14,339 bases of DNA. Origin: JBOGJI01 sp050747865 (GTDB taxonomy: Bacteria; Acidobacteriota; Thermoanaerobaculia; Multivoradales; JAHEKO01). Location of the stretch: the NCBI GenBank assembly GCA_050747865.1, contig JBOGJI010000079.1, forward strand, positions 1-14,339, written 5' to 3'. Positions 7,154 through 14,339 of this stretch are shown piece by piece (positions within the stretch are counted from its first letter, which is position 1; each line of letters opens with the position of its first letter). Under the pieces are notes generated by a model. It did no database searches, was not told the origin of the DNA, and was given only the letters and a program-made list of their open reading frames with translations. A program made the translations under genes and the position numbers.

Positions 7154-8323
7154 ATGACTCGCGGCCGTCACATCTTCCTCATCCTGTCGCTGCTCCTCGT
7201 GGTGCCGCTGGCGGCGACGGTGCTTCTCGGCCAGGACCGCCGCGACGACGGCGAGGACTCCCTCTACCGGTTCCTCTCGGTCTTCACCGAGGTGCTCAGT
7301 CTGGTGCGGCAGGCCTACGTCGACGAAGTGCCCGCCGAGGACTTGATGGCGGCCGCCCTGGACGGCGCACCAGGCGCGCTCGATCCGTTCTCCACCTACG
7401 TGCCGCCGGAGGCGGTCGGGACCTGGGAAGAGGTCCAGCGCATCGGCCCCGGCCGCAGCGGCCTGGTGCTCGCCCGGCAGGACGGCACCCTGTTCGTGCT
7501 CAGCGTGCTCGCCGGGTCCCCGGCGGCGGGCGCCGGAATGGAGCCGGGCGATCTCATCTCCAAGATCGACGACCGCAGCACACGGCATCTGCCGCTATGG
7601 CGCGCCATGGAGCTGTTCGCCCACGAACCCGGAACCCGCGTTCGGCTCGAGCTGTTCCGGCGCGGTGAGCGCGAGACCGCGGAGCTGGAGCTGGCGACCT
7701 TCTCGCCCCCGGCGGTGACCATGACGGAGACGAGCGGCCTGCCGCTCCTCACCATCCCGCGGCTCGGCCCCGACAGCGTGGCCGCGGTGCGCGACGCCCT
7801 GAACGAGCTGCGAGATCGAAACGCTCGCGGATTGCTGACCGACCTGCGCGGCGTCGGCGGATCCGATCCCGCCACCGCCTACGAGATCGCCGCCCTTTTC
7901 GCCGACGGCGAGCTGGGCCGGATGTTGAGCCCGCGCGGCGTCGCAGAGACCTACACGGGCGCCCCCCCGCTGTGGCAGGGAGAGCTCGTGGTCCTGGTCA
8001 ACCACGCCACCTCCGGCGGCGCCGAGATCCTGGCCTCGGTGCTGCGGCAGCGGGCCGGAGCCGAGCTCGTCGGTCGCCGCACCTTCGGTCACGCCGGCCG
8101 TCGCGGCGAGGTGGAGATCTCCAACGGCGGCCGCCTCGTCCTCACCACCGCCCTTTACACCGGTCCCGACGCCGAGCCGCTGAACGAGGGGCTGGCCCCC
8201 GACGACGAGGTCGACGGCAGCGACCGCACCTTCGCCGACAAGGACATCTCTCTCGACGACCTCATCCTCCGCCGCGGCCTCGAGCTCCTCCAAGAACGCC
8301 TAGAAGCCCGCCAAGCCGCCTAA
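7154..8323 (+). CDS. S41 (C-terminal processing peptidase-like) protein with altered catalytic triad
   Basis: 389 aa protein with an N-terminal signal anchor (about 6-25), a helical segment ending ALDPFSTYVPPE, a PDZ domain (about 95-185, core GSPAAGAGMEPGDLI) and an S41 protease core. Family members are periplasmic Ser-Lys proteases, often encoded beside EnvC-like genes. Aligned on the conserved Glu, the motif NHATSGGAEI has Gly288 at the usual nucleophile position, with Ser287 one residue early. The general-base Lys (FGKG in relatives) is His313 in FGHAG, and the Gln four residues on is Arg317. Activity is therefore doubtful; it may be a scaffold or use a shifted serine. ATG 7154 has GAGG at 7143-7146 and agrees with the signal sequence. 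The stop is 4 bases from the convergent mazG stop. Confidence 0.9.
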   Translation: MTRGRHIFLILSLLLVVPLAATVLLGQDRRDDGEDSLYRFLSVFTEVLSLVRQAYVDEVPAEDLMAAALDGAPGALDPFSTYVPPEAVGTWEEVQRIGPGRSGLVLARQDGTLFVLSVLAGSPAAGAGMEPGDLISKIDDRSTRHLPLWRAMELFAHEPGTRVRLELFRRGERETAELELATFSPPAVTMTETSGLPLLTIPRLGPDSVAAVRDALNELRDRNARGLLTDLRGVGGSDPATAYEIAALFADGELGRMLSPRGVAETYTGAPPLWQGELVVLVNHATSGGAEILASVLRQRAGAELVGRRTFGHAGRRGEVEISNGGRLVLTTALYTGPDAEPLNEGLAPDDEVDGSDRTFADKDISLDDLILRRGLELLQERLEARQAA

Positions 8324-8327
8324 GCCG

Positions 8328-9137
8328 CTACGAATTCTTCGCGCGCTGCCAAGCCGCCTCGAGCGTCTCGATGTCGAGATCGCTCAGCTTCTGCCCGGTG
8401 CGTGACGCTTCCGCCTCCATGCGGGTGAAGCGGTCGCGAAACCGCGCGTTGGCACGCGCCAGCATCGCCTCCGGATCGACCCCGAGCCGGCGGGCGAGCT
8501 GGGCGGTGGAGAACAGCAGGTCGCCGAGCTCGTGGGCCACGGCGTCGGGGTCGTCCTCGTCGCGCTCCAGCTCGGCGGCGAGCTCCGCTCGCTCCTCGTC
8601 GATCTTGTCCAGCACGCCGGCCACATCCGGCCAGTCGAAGCCGACGCCCGCGGCCTTCTGCCCCAGGCGGTAGGCCCCGGTGAGCGCGGGCAGCGTGTCG
8701 GGCATGCCGGCGAGCAGGCCTTCCCCGCGCGTCGCTCTCTGCTCCTGCTTGCGCTGCTCCCAGGACCGATGCACGGCGGCGGCGTCCGTGAGCCGCTCCT
8801 CTGCGAACACGTGGGGGTGCCGATCCACCAGCTTGGCGTGGACACGGCGGACGATCTCAGGCACCGGGGGACCACCCCGCTCCCGGGCGAGCTCGGCGAC
8901 GAACGCGACCTGGAACAGCAGGTCGCCCAGCTCCTCGGCGAGCCGCTCCAGGTCCCCCGCGTCGATCGCCGCGGCCGCCTCGTGAGCCTCCTCGAGCAGG
9001 TAGGCCCGCAGGTCGGCGAGGCCCTGCTCGCGGTCCCACGGGCAGCCGTCCGGGGCGCGCAACCGCCGCACCAGGCGGACGAGGTCGCTCAGCTCTCGCA
9101 CATCGTCGGACATGTCTCGCGGCGACTCGGATGTCAT
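8328..9137 (-). CDS. mazG: Nucleoside triphosphate pyrophosphohydrolase MazG
   Basis: 269 aa two-domain MazG, a cytosolic enzyme that hydrolyses NTPs and dNTPs to the monophosphate and pyrophosphate and cleans up non-canonical nucleotides. The first domain has CPWDREQ (32-38) and the metal-binding set E49-E50-x-x-E53 ... E69-x-x-D72 in LLEEAHEA and EELGDLL. The second domain repeats the pattern with KIDEERAEL and HELGDLLF. The overall length equals the classical full-length enzyme. ATG 9137 has TAGGAT 8 bases before it, readable as a leaderless -10 or as a weak AGGA ribosome site; an alternative ATG at 9113 would drop eight residues. It is a housekeeping MazG, not the toxin-linked type: no mazEF is nearby. 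Confidence 0.95.
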   Translation of the reverse strand: MTSESPRDMSDDVRELSDLVRLVRRLRAPDGCPWDREQGLADLRAYLLEEAHEAAAAIDAGDLERLAEELGDLLFQVAFVAELARERGGPPVPEIVRRVHAKLVDRHPHVFAEERLTDAAAVHRSWEQRKQEQRATRGEGLLAGMPDTLPALTGAYRLGQKAAGVGFDWPDVAGVLDKIDEERAELAAELERDEDDPDAVAHELGDLLFSTAQLARRLGVDPEAMLARANARFRDRFTRMEAEASRTGQKLSDLDIETLEAAWQRAKNS

Positions 9138-9144
9138 GGCGCTA

Positions 9145-9151
9145 TATCCTA
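9145..9151. promoter_or_regulatory. Overlapping divergent -10-like elements between mazG and the DUF1844 gene
   Basis: TAGGAT (9151-9146, minus strand) lies 8 bases before the mazG ATG, while TATCCT (9145-9150, plus strand) faces the DUF1844 gene with room for a leader of about 40 bases. Neither has a clear -35. The AT-rich run in a GC-rich gap is the evidence; the exact starts are inferred. Confidence 0.4.
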
Positions 9152-9161
9152 AGGGCAGCCA

Positions 9162-9175
9162 GCGTCGCGCGACGC
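9162..9175. repeat. 14-bp perfect palindrome GCGTCGCGCGACGC
   Basis: A perfect palindrome lies in the divergent mazG/DUF1844 gap, immediately downstream of the putative + strand -10. It could be an operator or a leader hairpin. All but four of its bases are G or C, so chance occurrence is more likely here than in average DNA. Confidence 0.4.
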
Positions 9176-9197
9176 GGTATGCAACAGGAGCACATCC

Positions 9198-9692
9198 GTG
9201 GCAGACGAAGAACGAGACCAGCAGGCACGAGACATCAAAGTCACCGACCGGCGCATGTTCACGCCGGACGGCCGGTTGAAAGAGGAGTACCGGTGGCTGG
9301 AGGAGGCGAAGGCGTCCGCAGACGAGCCCGAGCGGGAGCCGGCGGGACCTCGTTCCGCCGCCGACGCGGCGACCGCCAAGGAGCCGGCGGGCGAGCCCCC
9401 GCCTCCACCCGCGGGCACGCCGCTGGAGCTGCCGGACACGCCGGACTCCATGGGCAAGCCCGGATTCCTCGATCTGATCGCGGTGCTGGCGGAGCCCGCC
9501 ACCATCTATCTCGGAGACGCCGCCCTGCCCGACGGCCGGCCGGCCGAGGACCTGCGGGCGGCGCGGCTCTACATCGATCTGTTGACCGTGCTGCGGGAGA
9601 AGACGAACGGCAACCTCTCCGCCCAGGAGCAGGCGGTGCTGGACGACCTGCTCTACCGCCTGCAGATGCGCTACCTCCAGAAGCGCGGCTAG
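9198..9692 (+). CDS. DUF1844 domain-containing protein
   Basis: 164 aa hypothetical protein. Residues 88-161 form the DUF1844 domain: PGFLDLIAVL, IYLGDAALPDGR, then ARLYIDLLTVLREKTNGNL, with the family's conserved IDLL...EKTxGNL core. An N-terminal charged segment (IKVTDRRMFTPDGRLKEE) is also typical. The two are joined by a Pro/Ala/Glu-rich linker (about 37-84) that is probably disordered. The function of the family is unknown. It has no membrane segment and is probably cytosolic. GTG 9198 is supported by AGGAG at 9186-9190, 7 bases upstream. It stands alone between divergent mazG and the heat-shock operon. Confidence 0.88.
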   Translation: MADEERDQQARDIKVTDRRMFTPDGRLKEEYRWLEEAKASADEPEREPAGPRSAADAATAKEPAGEPPPPPAGTPLELPDTPDSMGKPGFLDLIAVLAEPATIYLGDAALPDGRPAEDLRAARLYIDLLTVLREKTNGNLSAQEQAVLDDLLYRLQMRYLQKRG

Positions 9693-9717
9693 ATCGCCTC
9701 GCGTGCGCCCATCTTGA

Positions 9718-9742
9718 GATCTTAGCCGGGTCCTGTAAGATC
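9718..9742. promoter_or_regulatory. Inverted repeat GATCTTA-N11-TAAGATC upstream of dnaK; candidate HspR-type operator
   Basis: A perfect 7-bp inverted repeat with an 11-base spacer ends 14 bases before the TTGACA of the dnaK promoter. A CTTGAG (9713-9718), like the half-site of the HAIR element bound by HspR, overlaps its left arm, but the full HAIR consensus (CTTGAGT-N7-ACTCAAG) is absent. No T-run follows, so it is not an obvious terminator for the DUF1844 gene. An operator for the MerR-type repressor encoded in this operon is the leading reading. Confidence 0.45.
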
Positions 9743-9756
9743 GTGCGCGCTCGAAC

Positions 9757-9785
9757 TTGACAGGGCCGCGCTAAGGTATTAGGGT
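9757..9785 (+). promoter_or_regulatory. Probable promoter of the dnaK-hsp20-hspR operon
   Basis: TTGACA (9757-9762) is a perfect -35. At 17 bp spacing the -10 is TAGGGT (9780-9785), which keeps the important TA...T positions; TATTAG (9777-9782) at 14 bp is a less likely alternative. The resulting leader of about 30 bases contains the strong Shine-Dalgarno of dnaK. No CIRCE element is present. Confidence 0.6.
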
Positions 9786-9822
9786 GCGCCAGAAAGACAG
9801 CGATCCCAAGGAGGAACATCGC

Positions 9823-11730
<1,908 letters not shown>

Positions 11731-11733
11731 GGA

Positions 11734-12168
11734 TTGAAGTACGTAACTGAGCTCGAGCGCATCCAGCGCCAGGTGGACCGTCTCTTCGAGCGCGTGCTGG
11801 GCGGCGGCGACTACGCCGAGTCGGCGCTCTCGGGAGACGGCTCCTGGCAGCCGGCGGTCGACGTCGTGGAGACGCCGGAGGCCTTTCTGGTCTACGCCGA
11901 GCTGCCCGGCGTCCGGCGGGAGGACATCCAGCTCGAAGTCCGGGATCGCCGCCTCGATCTCTCGGGGCGCCGCGATCCGGTCGCGGGAGAGGCCACGTTC
12001 CGTCGCCTGGAGCGCGCCTACGGCCCCTTCCGGCGCAGTGTGCTCCTGGGCGCCGACGTGGACGCCGACGGCGTTGAGGCCGCCTACCGCCAGGGGGTGC
12101 TCGAAGTGACCCTGCCGCGCCGCCAGCGGCGCCTGCGGGTCCCCATCGAAGATCAGAGCACGAGCTGA
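11734..12168 (+). CDS. Small heat-shock protein Hsp20 (alpha-crystallin family)
   Basis: 144 aa holdase chaperone. The alpha-crystallin domain covers about 37-130: WQPAVDVVE, YAELPGVRREDI and GVLEVTLPRR are all family hallmarks. The C-terminal VPI (136-138) is the I/V-x-I anchor used for oligomer assembly. The start is TTG 11734, only 3 bases after the dnaK TAG; no ATG or GTG would preserve the N-terminal amphipathic MKYVTELERIQRQV segment, and the only ribosome-site candidate is a close AGGG, so coupling to dnaK translation is likely. It holds partly unfolded proteins for refolding by the DnaK encoded upstream. Its stop overlaps the hspR start by one base (TGATG). Confidence 0.95.
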   Translation: MKYVTELERIQRQVDRLFERVLGGGDYAESALSGDGSWQPAVDVVETPEAFLVYAELPGVRREDIQLEVRDRRLDLSGRRDPVAGEATFRRLERAYGPFRRSVLLGADVDADGVEAAYRQGVLEVTLPRRQRRLRVPIEDQSTS

Positions 12169-12557
12169 TGGCCCGCAAGCGCCGGGAGCGCCGCTACGTC
12201 TTGATCAGCGCCGTCGCCGAGCGGCTGGACGTGCATCCGCAGACACTGCGCACCTATGAGCGCGAGGGTCTCATCCGGCCGCAGCGCAGCGCCGGCAACA
12301 CGCGGCTCTACGACGAGAGGACCATCCGTCGCCTGGAGACCATCCTGGCCCTGACCCGCGACCTCGGCGTCAACCTGGCGGGCGTCGAGGTCATCCTGTC
12401 CATGCGCGACGAGCTGGAGCGCATGCAGCTCGAGGTCGACCGGCTGATGGAGGCCGTGCAGCAGGAGGTCCAGGACCGCCGCGCCAGCATCGAGCGCCGC
12501 CACGCCCTGGTCCGCATCGAGAGCGGCCCGCTTACCCCCCGCCCGCGCAGGGGCTAG
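12168..12557 (+). CDS. hspR: MerR-family heat-shock repressor, HspR-like
   Basis: 129 aa MerR-type regulator. The winged HTH covers about 11-55: ISAVAERLDVHPQTLRTYE and then LIRPQRSAGNTRLYDE, followed by the HspR-typical GVNLAGVEVIL (67-77) and a dimerising coiled coil (about 78-112). HspR proteins repress dnaK-type operons through HAIR operators, in several species with DnaK as co-repressor, so that free DnaK reports stress. Being the last gene of dnaK-hsp20-hspR fits autogenous feedback. No cysteine-rich metal or drug-binding extension is present, which argues against other MerR types. ATG 12168 shares its A with the hsp20 stop. The basic tail TPRPRRG is unremarkable. Confidence 0.92.
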   Translation: MARKRRERRYVLISAVAERLDVHPQTLRTYEREGLIRPQRSAGNTRLYDERTIRRLETILALTRDLGVNLAGVEVILSMRDELERMQLEVDRLMEAVQQEVQDRRASIERRHALVRIESGPLTPRPRRG

Positions 12558-12563
12558 GGGTCA

Positions 12564-12593
12564 GGGATCAGGGAGGGGGGGTGCTACGATCCC
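12564..12593. promoter_or_regulatory. GGGATC-N18-GATCCC inverted repeat over a possible -10 of the DnaC-like gene
   Basis: Six-base arms at 12564-12569 and 12588-12593 flank a G-rich run. TACGAT (12585-12590), 6 bases before GTG 12597, is a candidate -10 for a leaderless transcript and overlaps the right arm. The G-run (12571-12581) lies too far from the start to act as a ribosome site. No clear -35 is seen. A tandem TCAGGGA pair (12561-12574) lies inside. Confidence 0.35.
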
Positions 12594-12596
12594 GGC

Positions 12597-13391
12597 GTGT
12601 CCGGCAGCGCTACCGCAACCCGCACATGCCGACTGTGTGGCGGCCGCGGCTGGGTGGTCGAAGACGGTCCCGGAGCCGGCGTCGCCAGGCGCTGCGAGTG
12701 CCAGGAGGCGGGATACTCCGATCGGCTCCTGGAGCTCGCCGGCATCCCGCCGCGCTACCGCGTCTGCAGCCTCGACAACTTCACCCACGAGCACTCCGAC
12801 GCCGGGATCCGGCAGCACCTGCTCGCCGCCCGCACCCTCTGCGCACGTTTCGTCGACGAGTTCCTCGATCTCGAGGGCGGCTTCCGGGACTCGGGGCTGC
12901 TCCTCGTCGGACCTACCGGAACCGGCAAGACCCACCTCGCGGCGGCGGTCCTGGCCGAGCTCATCCGGCGCTACCGGGTGCACGGCCGCTTCATCGACTG
13001 CACCACCCTGGTGCAGGAGATCCAGGCCACGTTCGATCCGGACTCGGCGGCGAGCAAGGGCGATCTCCTGCGGCCCGTGATCGATGCCGAGGTCCTGGTG
13101 CTCGACGAGCTGGGGGCCCAGAAGCCGACGCCGTGGGTGGTGGACCTGCTCTACTACGTGCTCAACACGCGCTACACGCAGCGGCTGCCGACGCTGTTCA
13201 CCACCAACTTCCACCTGGACCCACCGCAAAAAGAAGCCAACCTGGATGCCACGCCCGACGCGTGGTCCCCGGACCGCCTGTCCAGCCGTTTGCCCGGGAT
13301 GCTGGTGAGCCGTCTGTACGAGATGGCTCGGCCGGTCGAGCTCTGGGGCGTCGTCGACTTTCGCCGCACCTACAAGGCACACCGGCACTAG
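12597..13391 (+). CDS. DnaC/IstB-like AAA+ ATPase with N-terminal zinc-finger-like cysteines
   Basis: 264 aa ATPase of the DnaC/DnaI helicase-loader class. The N-terminal C11-x2-C14...C33-x-C35 set resembles a zinc ribbon, as found in DnaI-like loaders. The AAA+ core has Walker A GPTGTGKTH (105-113), Walker B VLVLDELG (166-173), sensor 1 in FTTNF (201-205) and an arginine-finger/sensor-2 region in RLSSRL and VSRLYEM (227-243). Such proteins load the replicative helicase onto DNA; the close relatives in IS21 elements are transposition helpers. No transposase or inverted repeats flank this copy, so a chromosomal helicase loader or repair ATPase is preferred. GTG 12597 has no Shine-Dalgarno and may start a leaderless mRNA. 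The gene converges on vapC. Confidence 0.85.
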   Translation: MSGSATATRTCRLCGGRGWVVEDGPGAGVARRCECQEAGYSDRLLELAGIPPRYRVCSLDNFTHEHSDAGIRQHLLAARTLCARFVDEFLDLEGGFRDSGLLLVGPTGTGKTHLAAAVLAELIRRYRVHGRFIDCTTLVQEIQATFDPDSAASKGDLLRPVIDAEVLVLDELGAQKPTPWVVDLLYYVLNTRYTQRLPTLFTTNFHLDPPQKEANLDATPDAWSPDRLSSRLPGMLVSRLYEMARPVELWGVVDFRRTYKAHRH

Positions 13392-13411
13392 GATCAGGAG
13401 GGCACGAGGCT

Positions 13412-13816
13412 CTATTCTGGTGGTCCGACCACCTCGAAGCCATACTGGCTGTAATGGGGGTCGAACGCCACTGCGCGGCGAATCCCCAGTCGCTCCATGA
13501 CTGCGAAGCTCGCGGCGTCGGTGTACGAGAAAGTTTTGTCGTCGTAGCGGCGGATGATCTCCACCGCGTGTTCCTCGTCCGTGCCGGTGACTCTTTCGAT
13601 CGGCCACACGTTGGTGAGCAGCCACCGTCGTGCGACATCACTCCCCAGGCGACTGAGCAACAGGGCGTGGCACTCCGCAACGAGGAAATTCGTCAGCAAC
13701 GGCTCCTCGCGGCGCCTCCTGACCGCATCGAACGCCGCTCGCGCGGCACCGTGCCACCGGTCGTCGGCGTCGAGTAGCGCGTAGACCGCACTCGCATCTA
13801 CGAGGATTCGCGCCAT
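13412..13816 (-). CDS. vapC: PIN-domain ribonuclease toxin VapC
   Basis: 134 aa PIN-domain toxin. The four acidic metal-binding residues are present in order: D7 (ILVDASAVYAL), E48 (FLVAECHALL), D100 (SYTDAASFAVM) and D119 (AVAFDPHY). VapC proteins cleave tRNA, rRNA or other RNA, Mg-dependent, and are inhibited by the cognate VapB. The ATG at 13816 lies inside the 3' end of vapB (19-base overlap), so translation is coupled. Size and residue spacing are typical, and no disrupting change is visible, so the toxin should be functional. The target RNA cannot be read from the sequence. Confidence 0.95.
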   Translation of the reverse strand: MARILVDASAVYALLDADDRWHGAARAAFDAVRRRREEPLLTNFLVAECHALLLSRLGSDVARRWLLTNVWPIERVTGTDEEHAVEIIRRYDDKTFSYTDAASFAVMERLGIRRAVAFDPHYSQYGFEVVGPPE

Positions 13817-14070
13817 CGGGCAAGCTCGCCAGCGGCGAGATGCTGGTCGTGGGCCTCGGCGATATCGCCGTGCCCGCTGCGCGCCGCGCCGACGAGGCTC
13901 CAGATCGGATCCTCGTCGCTGAGCGGTTGCCGCCCTCCGATCTTACGCATCCGCAGCTCTCCGTCTGCCTCGATGACCTCGAGGTAGCTGTCGTCGCCGA
14001 TGCCCAGTGCGGAGCGTAGCTCGACCGGAATCGTGACTTGGCCCTTGGACGTGACTTTGACTACCTTCAC
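13798..14070 (-). CDS. vapB: AbrB/SpoVT-type antitoxin VapB
   Basis: 90 aa antitoxin. The N-terminal swapped-hairpin AbrB DNA-binding domain is clear (VTSKGQVTIPVELRSALGI, then YLEVIEADGELRMRKI). The C-terminal part DPIWSLVGAARSGHGDIAEAHDQ is the usual VapC-binding segment. The frame is open further upstream, but GTG 14070 begins the AbrB domain and lies 7 bases after the -10 of a promoter with a perfect -35, so longer forms would start upstream of the promoter. There is no Shine-Dalgarno, hence a leaderless mRNA is likely. It should repress its own promoter together with VapC. Confidence 0.92.
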   Translation of the reverse strand: MKVVKVTSKGQVTIPVELRSALGIGDDSYLEVIEADGELRMRKIGGRQPLSDEDPIWSLVGAARSGHGDIAEAHDQHLAAGELARWRESS

Positions 14071-14077
14071 GGAGAAA

Positions 14078-14106
14078 TTCTTACCACGGGTAGCTTGCCA
14101 TGTCAA
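14078..14106 (-). promoter_or_regulatory. Promoter of vapBC
   Basis: On the minus strand TTGACA (14106-14101) is a perfect -35, followed after exactly 17 bp by TAAGAA (14083-14078). Seven bases then lead to GTG 14070, placing the expected transcription start on the start codon itself. Confidence 0.75.
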
Positions 14107-14183
14107 GATCGTCGCGCGTCGGGATGCCGGCTCGCACGCTCGTCCCCTGGGCGGGCCTGCCCTTCTGCTCCCTGGACGGATGG

Positions 14184-14189
14184 TAGATT
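14184..14189 (+). promoter_or_regulatory. Possible -10 element TAGATT before the lipoprotein gene
   Basis: TAGATT lies 8 bases before ATG 14198. The intervening bases are pyrimidine-rich (CCGCCCTC) and cannot act as a Shine-Dalgarno, so a leaderless start is suggested. No convincing -35 is seen. Confidence 0.45.
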
Positions 14190-14197
14190 CCGCCCTC

Positions 14198-14339
14198 ATG
14201 GTTCGCCTCCACCACGCGTGCTGGGCCTTCGCCCTGGTCGTCACCGCGCTGCTCGCCGGCGGCTGCGCCGGCCGCCGCGGGCCGAGCGTTCCGCCTGCGG
14301 CGGAGCCCGAGCCTCCCGCGCAGCCGCCGGCCCCCGAAG
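14198..14339 (+). CDS. Putative lipoprotein, 3'-truncated by window edge
   Basis: 47 codons are visible. The protein begins MVRLHHACWAFALVV and continues to ALLAGGCAGRR: a short positively charged n-region, a hydrophobic core and a lipobox (L-A-G-G-C, with the lipidated Cys at residue 23). After it comes a Pro/Ala/Glu-rich stretch, as in the linker of many surface lipoproteins. The functional domain is off-window, so no role can be given. The start ATG 14198 is the only one giving this signal peptide. It diverges from vapBC across a gap of 127 bases. Confidence 0.75.
   Translation, partial: MVRLHHACWAFALVVTALLAGGCAGRRGPSVPPAAEPEPPAQPPAPE

Noticed and set aside
8328..9137. mazG as part of a MazEF-type toxin-antitoxin or abortive-infection locus
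   Set aside because: It is a full-length two-domain MazG with no mazE or mazF beside it; a housekeeping nucleotide pyrophosphohydrolase is sufficient.
12561..13402. Similar GGATCAGG(G)AGGG strings on both sides of the DnaC-like gene (12565-12577 and 13391-13402), suggestive of target-site duplication
   Set aside because: They differ by a base, lie in G-rich low-complexity sequence, and the second begins on the last base of the stop codon. No transposase or terminal inverted repeats are present.
14071..14244. N-terminal extension of the VapB frame
   Set aside because: It runs through the TTGACA promoter and has no resemblance to AbrB proteins; GTG 14070 is the sensible start.

Overview
The window is a GC-rich bacterial chromosome segment with tightly packed genes. 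Gene content and base composition suggest an Acidobacteriota-like (or similar GC-rich soil or thermophile) lineage. The pointers are a DUF1844 protein, a dnaK-hsp20-hspR cluster, a secreted S9A prolyl oligopeptidase and an EnvC/S41 pair. This is inference; no rRNA or tRNA is present to settle it.

Layout. (1) 1-2047, accessory: the 3' part of a DUF4143-type ATPase gene (+), convergent with a Xre/DUF2384-RES toxin-antitoxin pair (-). The 976-1139 gap between them holds nothing I recognise. (2) 2127-8323, six + strand genes with gaps of at most 19 bases or overlaps: CPBP intramembrane protease, RsbW-like kinase, STAS antagonist, prolyl oligopeptidase, EnvC-like LytM protein, S41 protease-like protein. 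This looks like an envelope-proteolysis operon containing a partner-switching pair. (3) mazG (-), convergent with that operon and divergent from a DUF1844 gene (+). (4) 9823-12557, heat-shock operon dnaK-hsp20-hspR. (5) A DnaC/IstB-like ATPase with an N-terminal cysteine cluster. (6) vapBC toxin-antitoxin (-). (7) The first 47 codons of a lipoprotein gene running off the right end.

Cross-cutting observations. Several starts with no usable Shine-Dalgarno have a TAnnnT-like -10 element 6-9 bases upstream, the signature of leaderless mRNA. It is strongest at the two antitoxin genes, where a near-consensus -35 lies exactly 17 bp further up. Two genes (RES toxin and EnvC-like) have no ATG/GTG/TTG that would include their conserved or signal-peptide N-terminus, but each has a CTG overlapping the previous gene's TGA as CTGA. 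The S41 protein has Gly, His and Arg where the family has its Ser-Lys-Gln triad, so it may be a pseudoprotease beside EnvC. I found no CRISPR array, insertion sequence, intrinsic terminator or RNA gene. No intergenic stretch exceeds 300 bases. I do not see a clearly new multi-gene system; the most novel signals are the start-codon and promoter architecture and the altered S41 active site.
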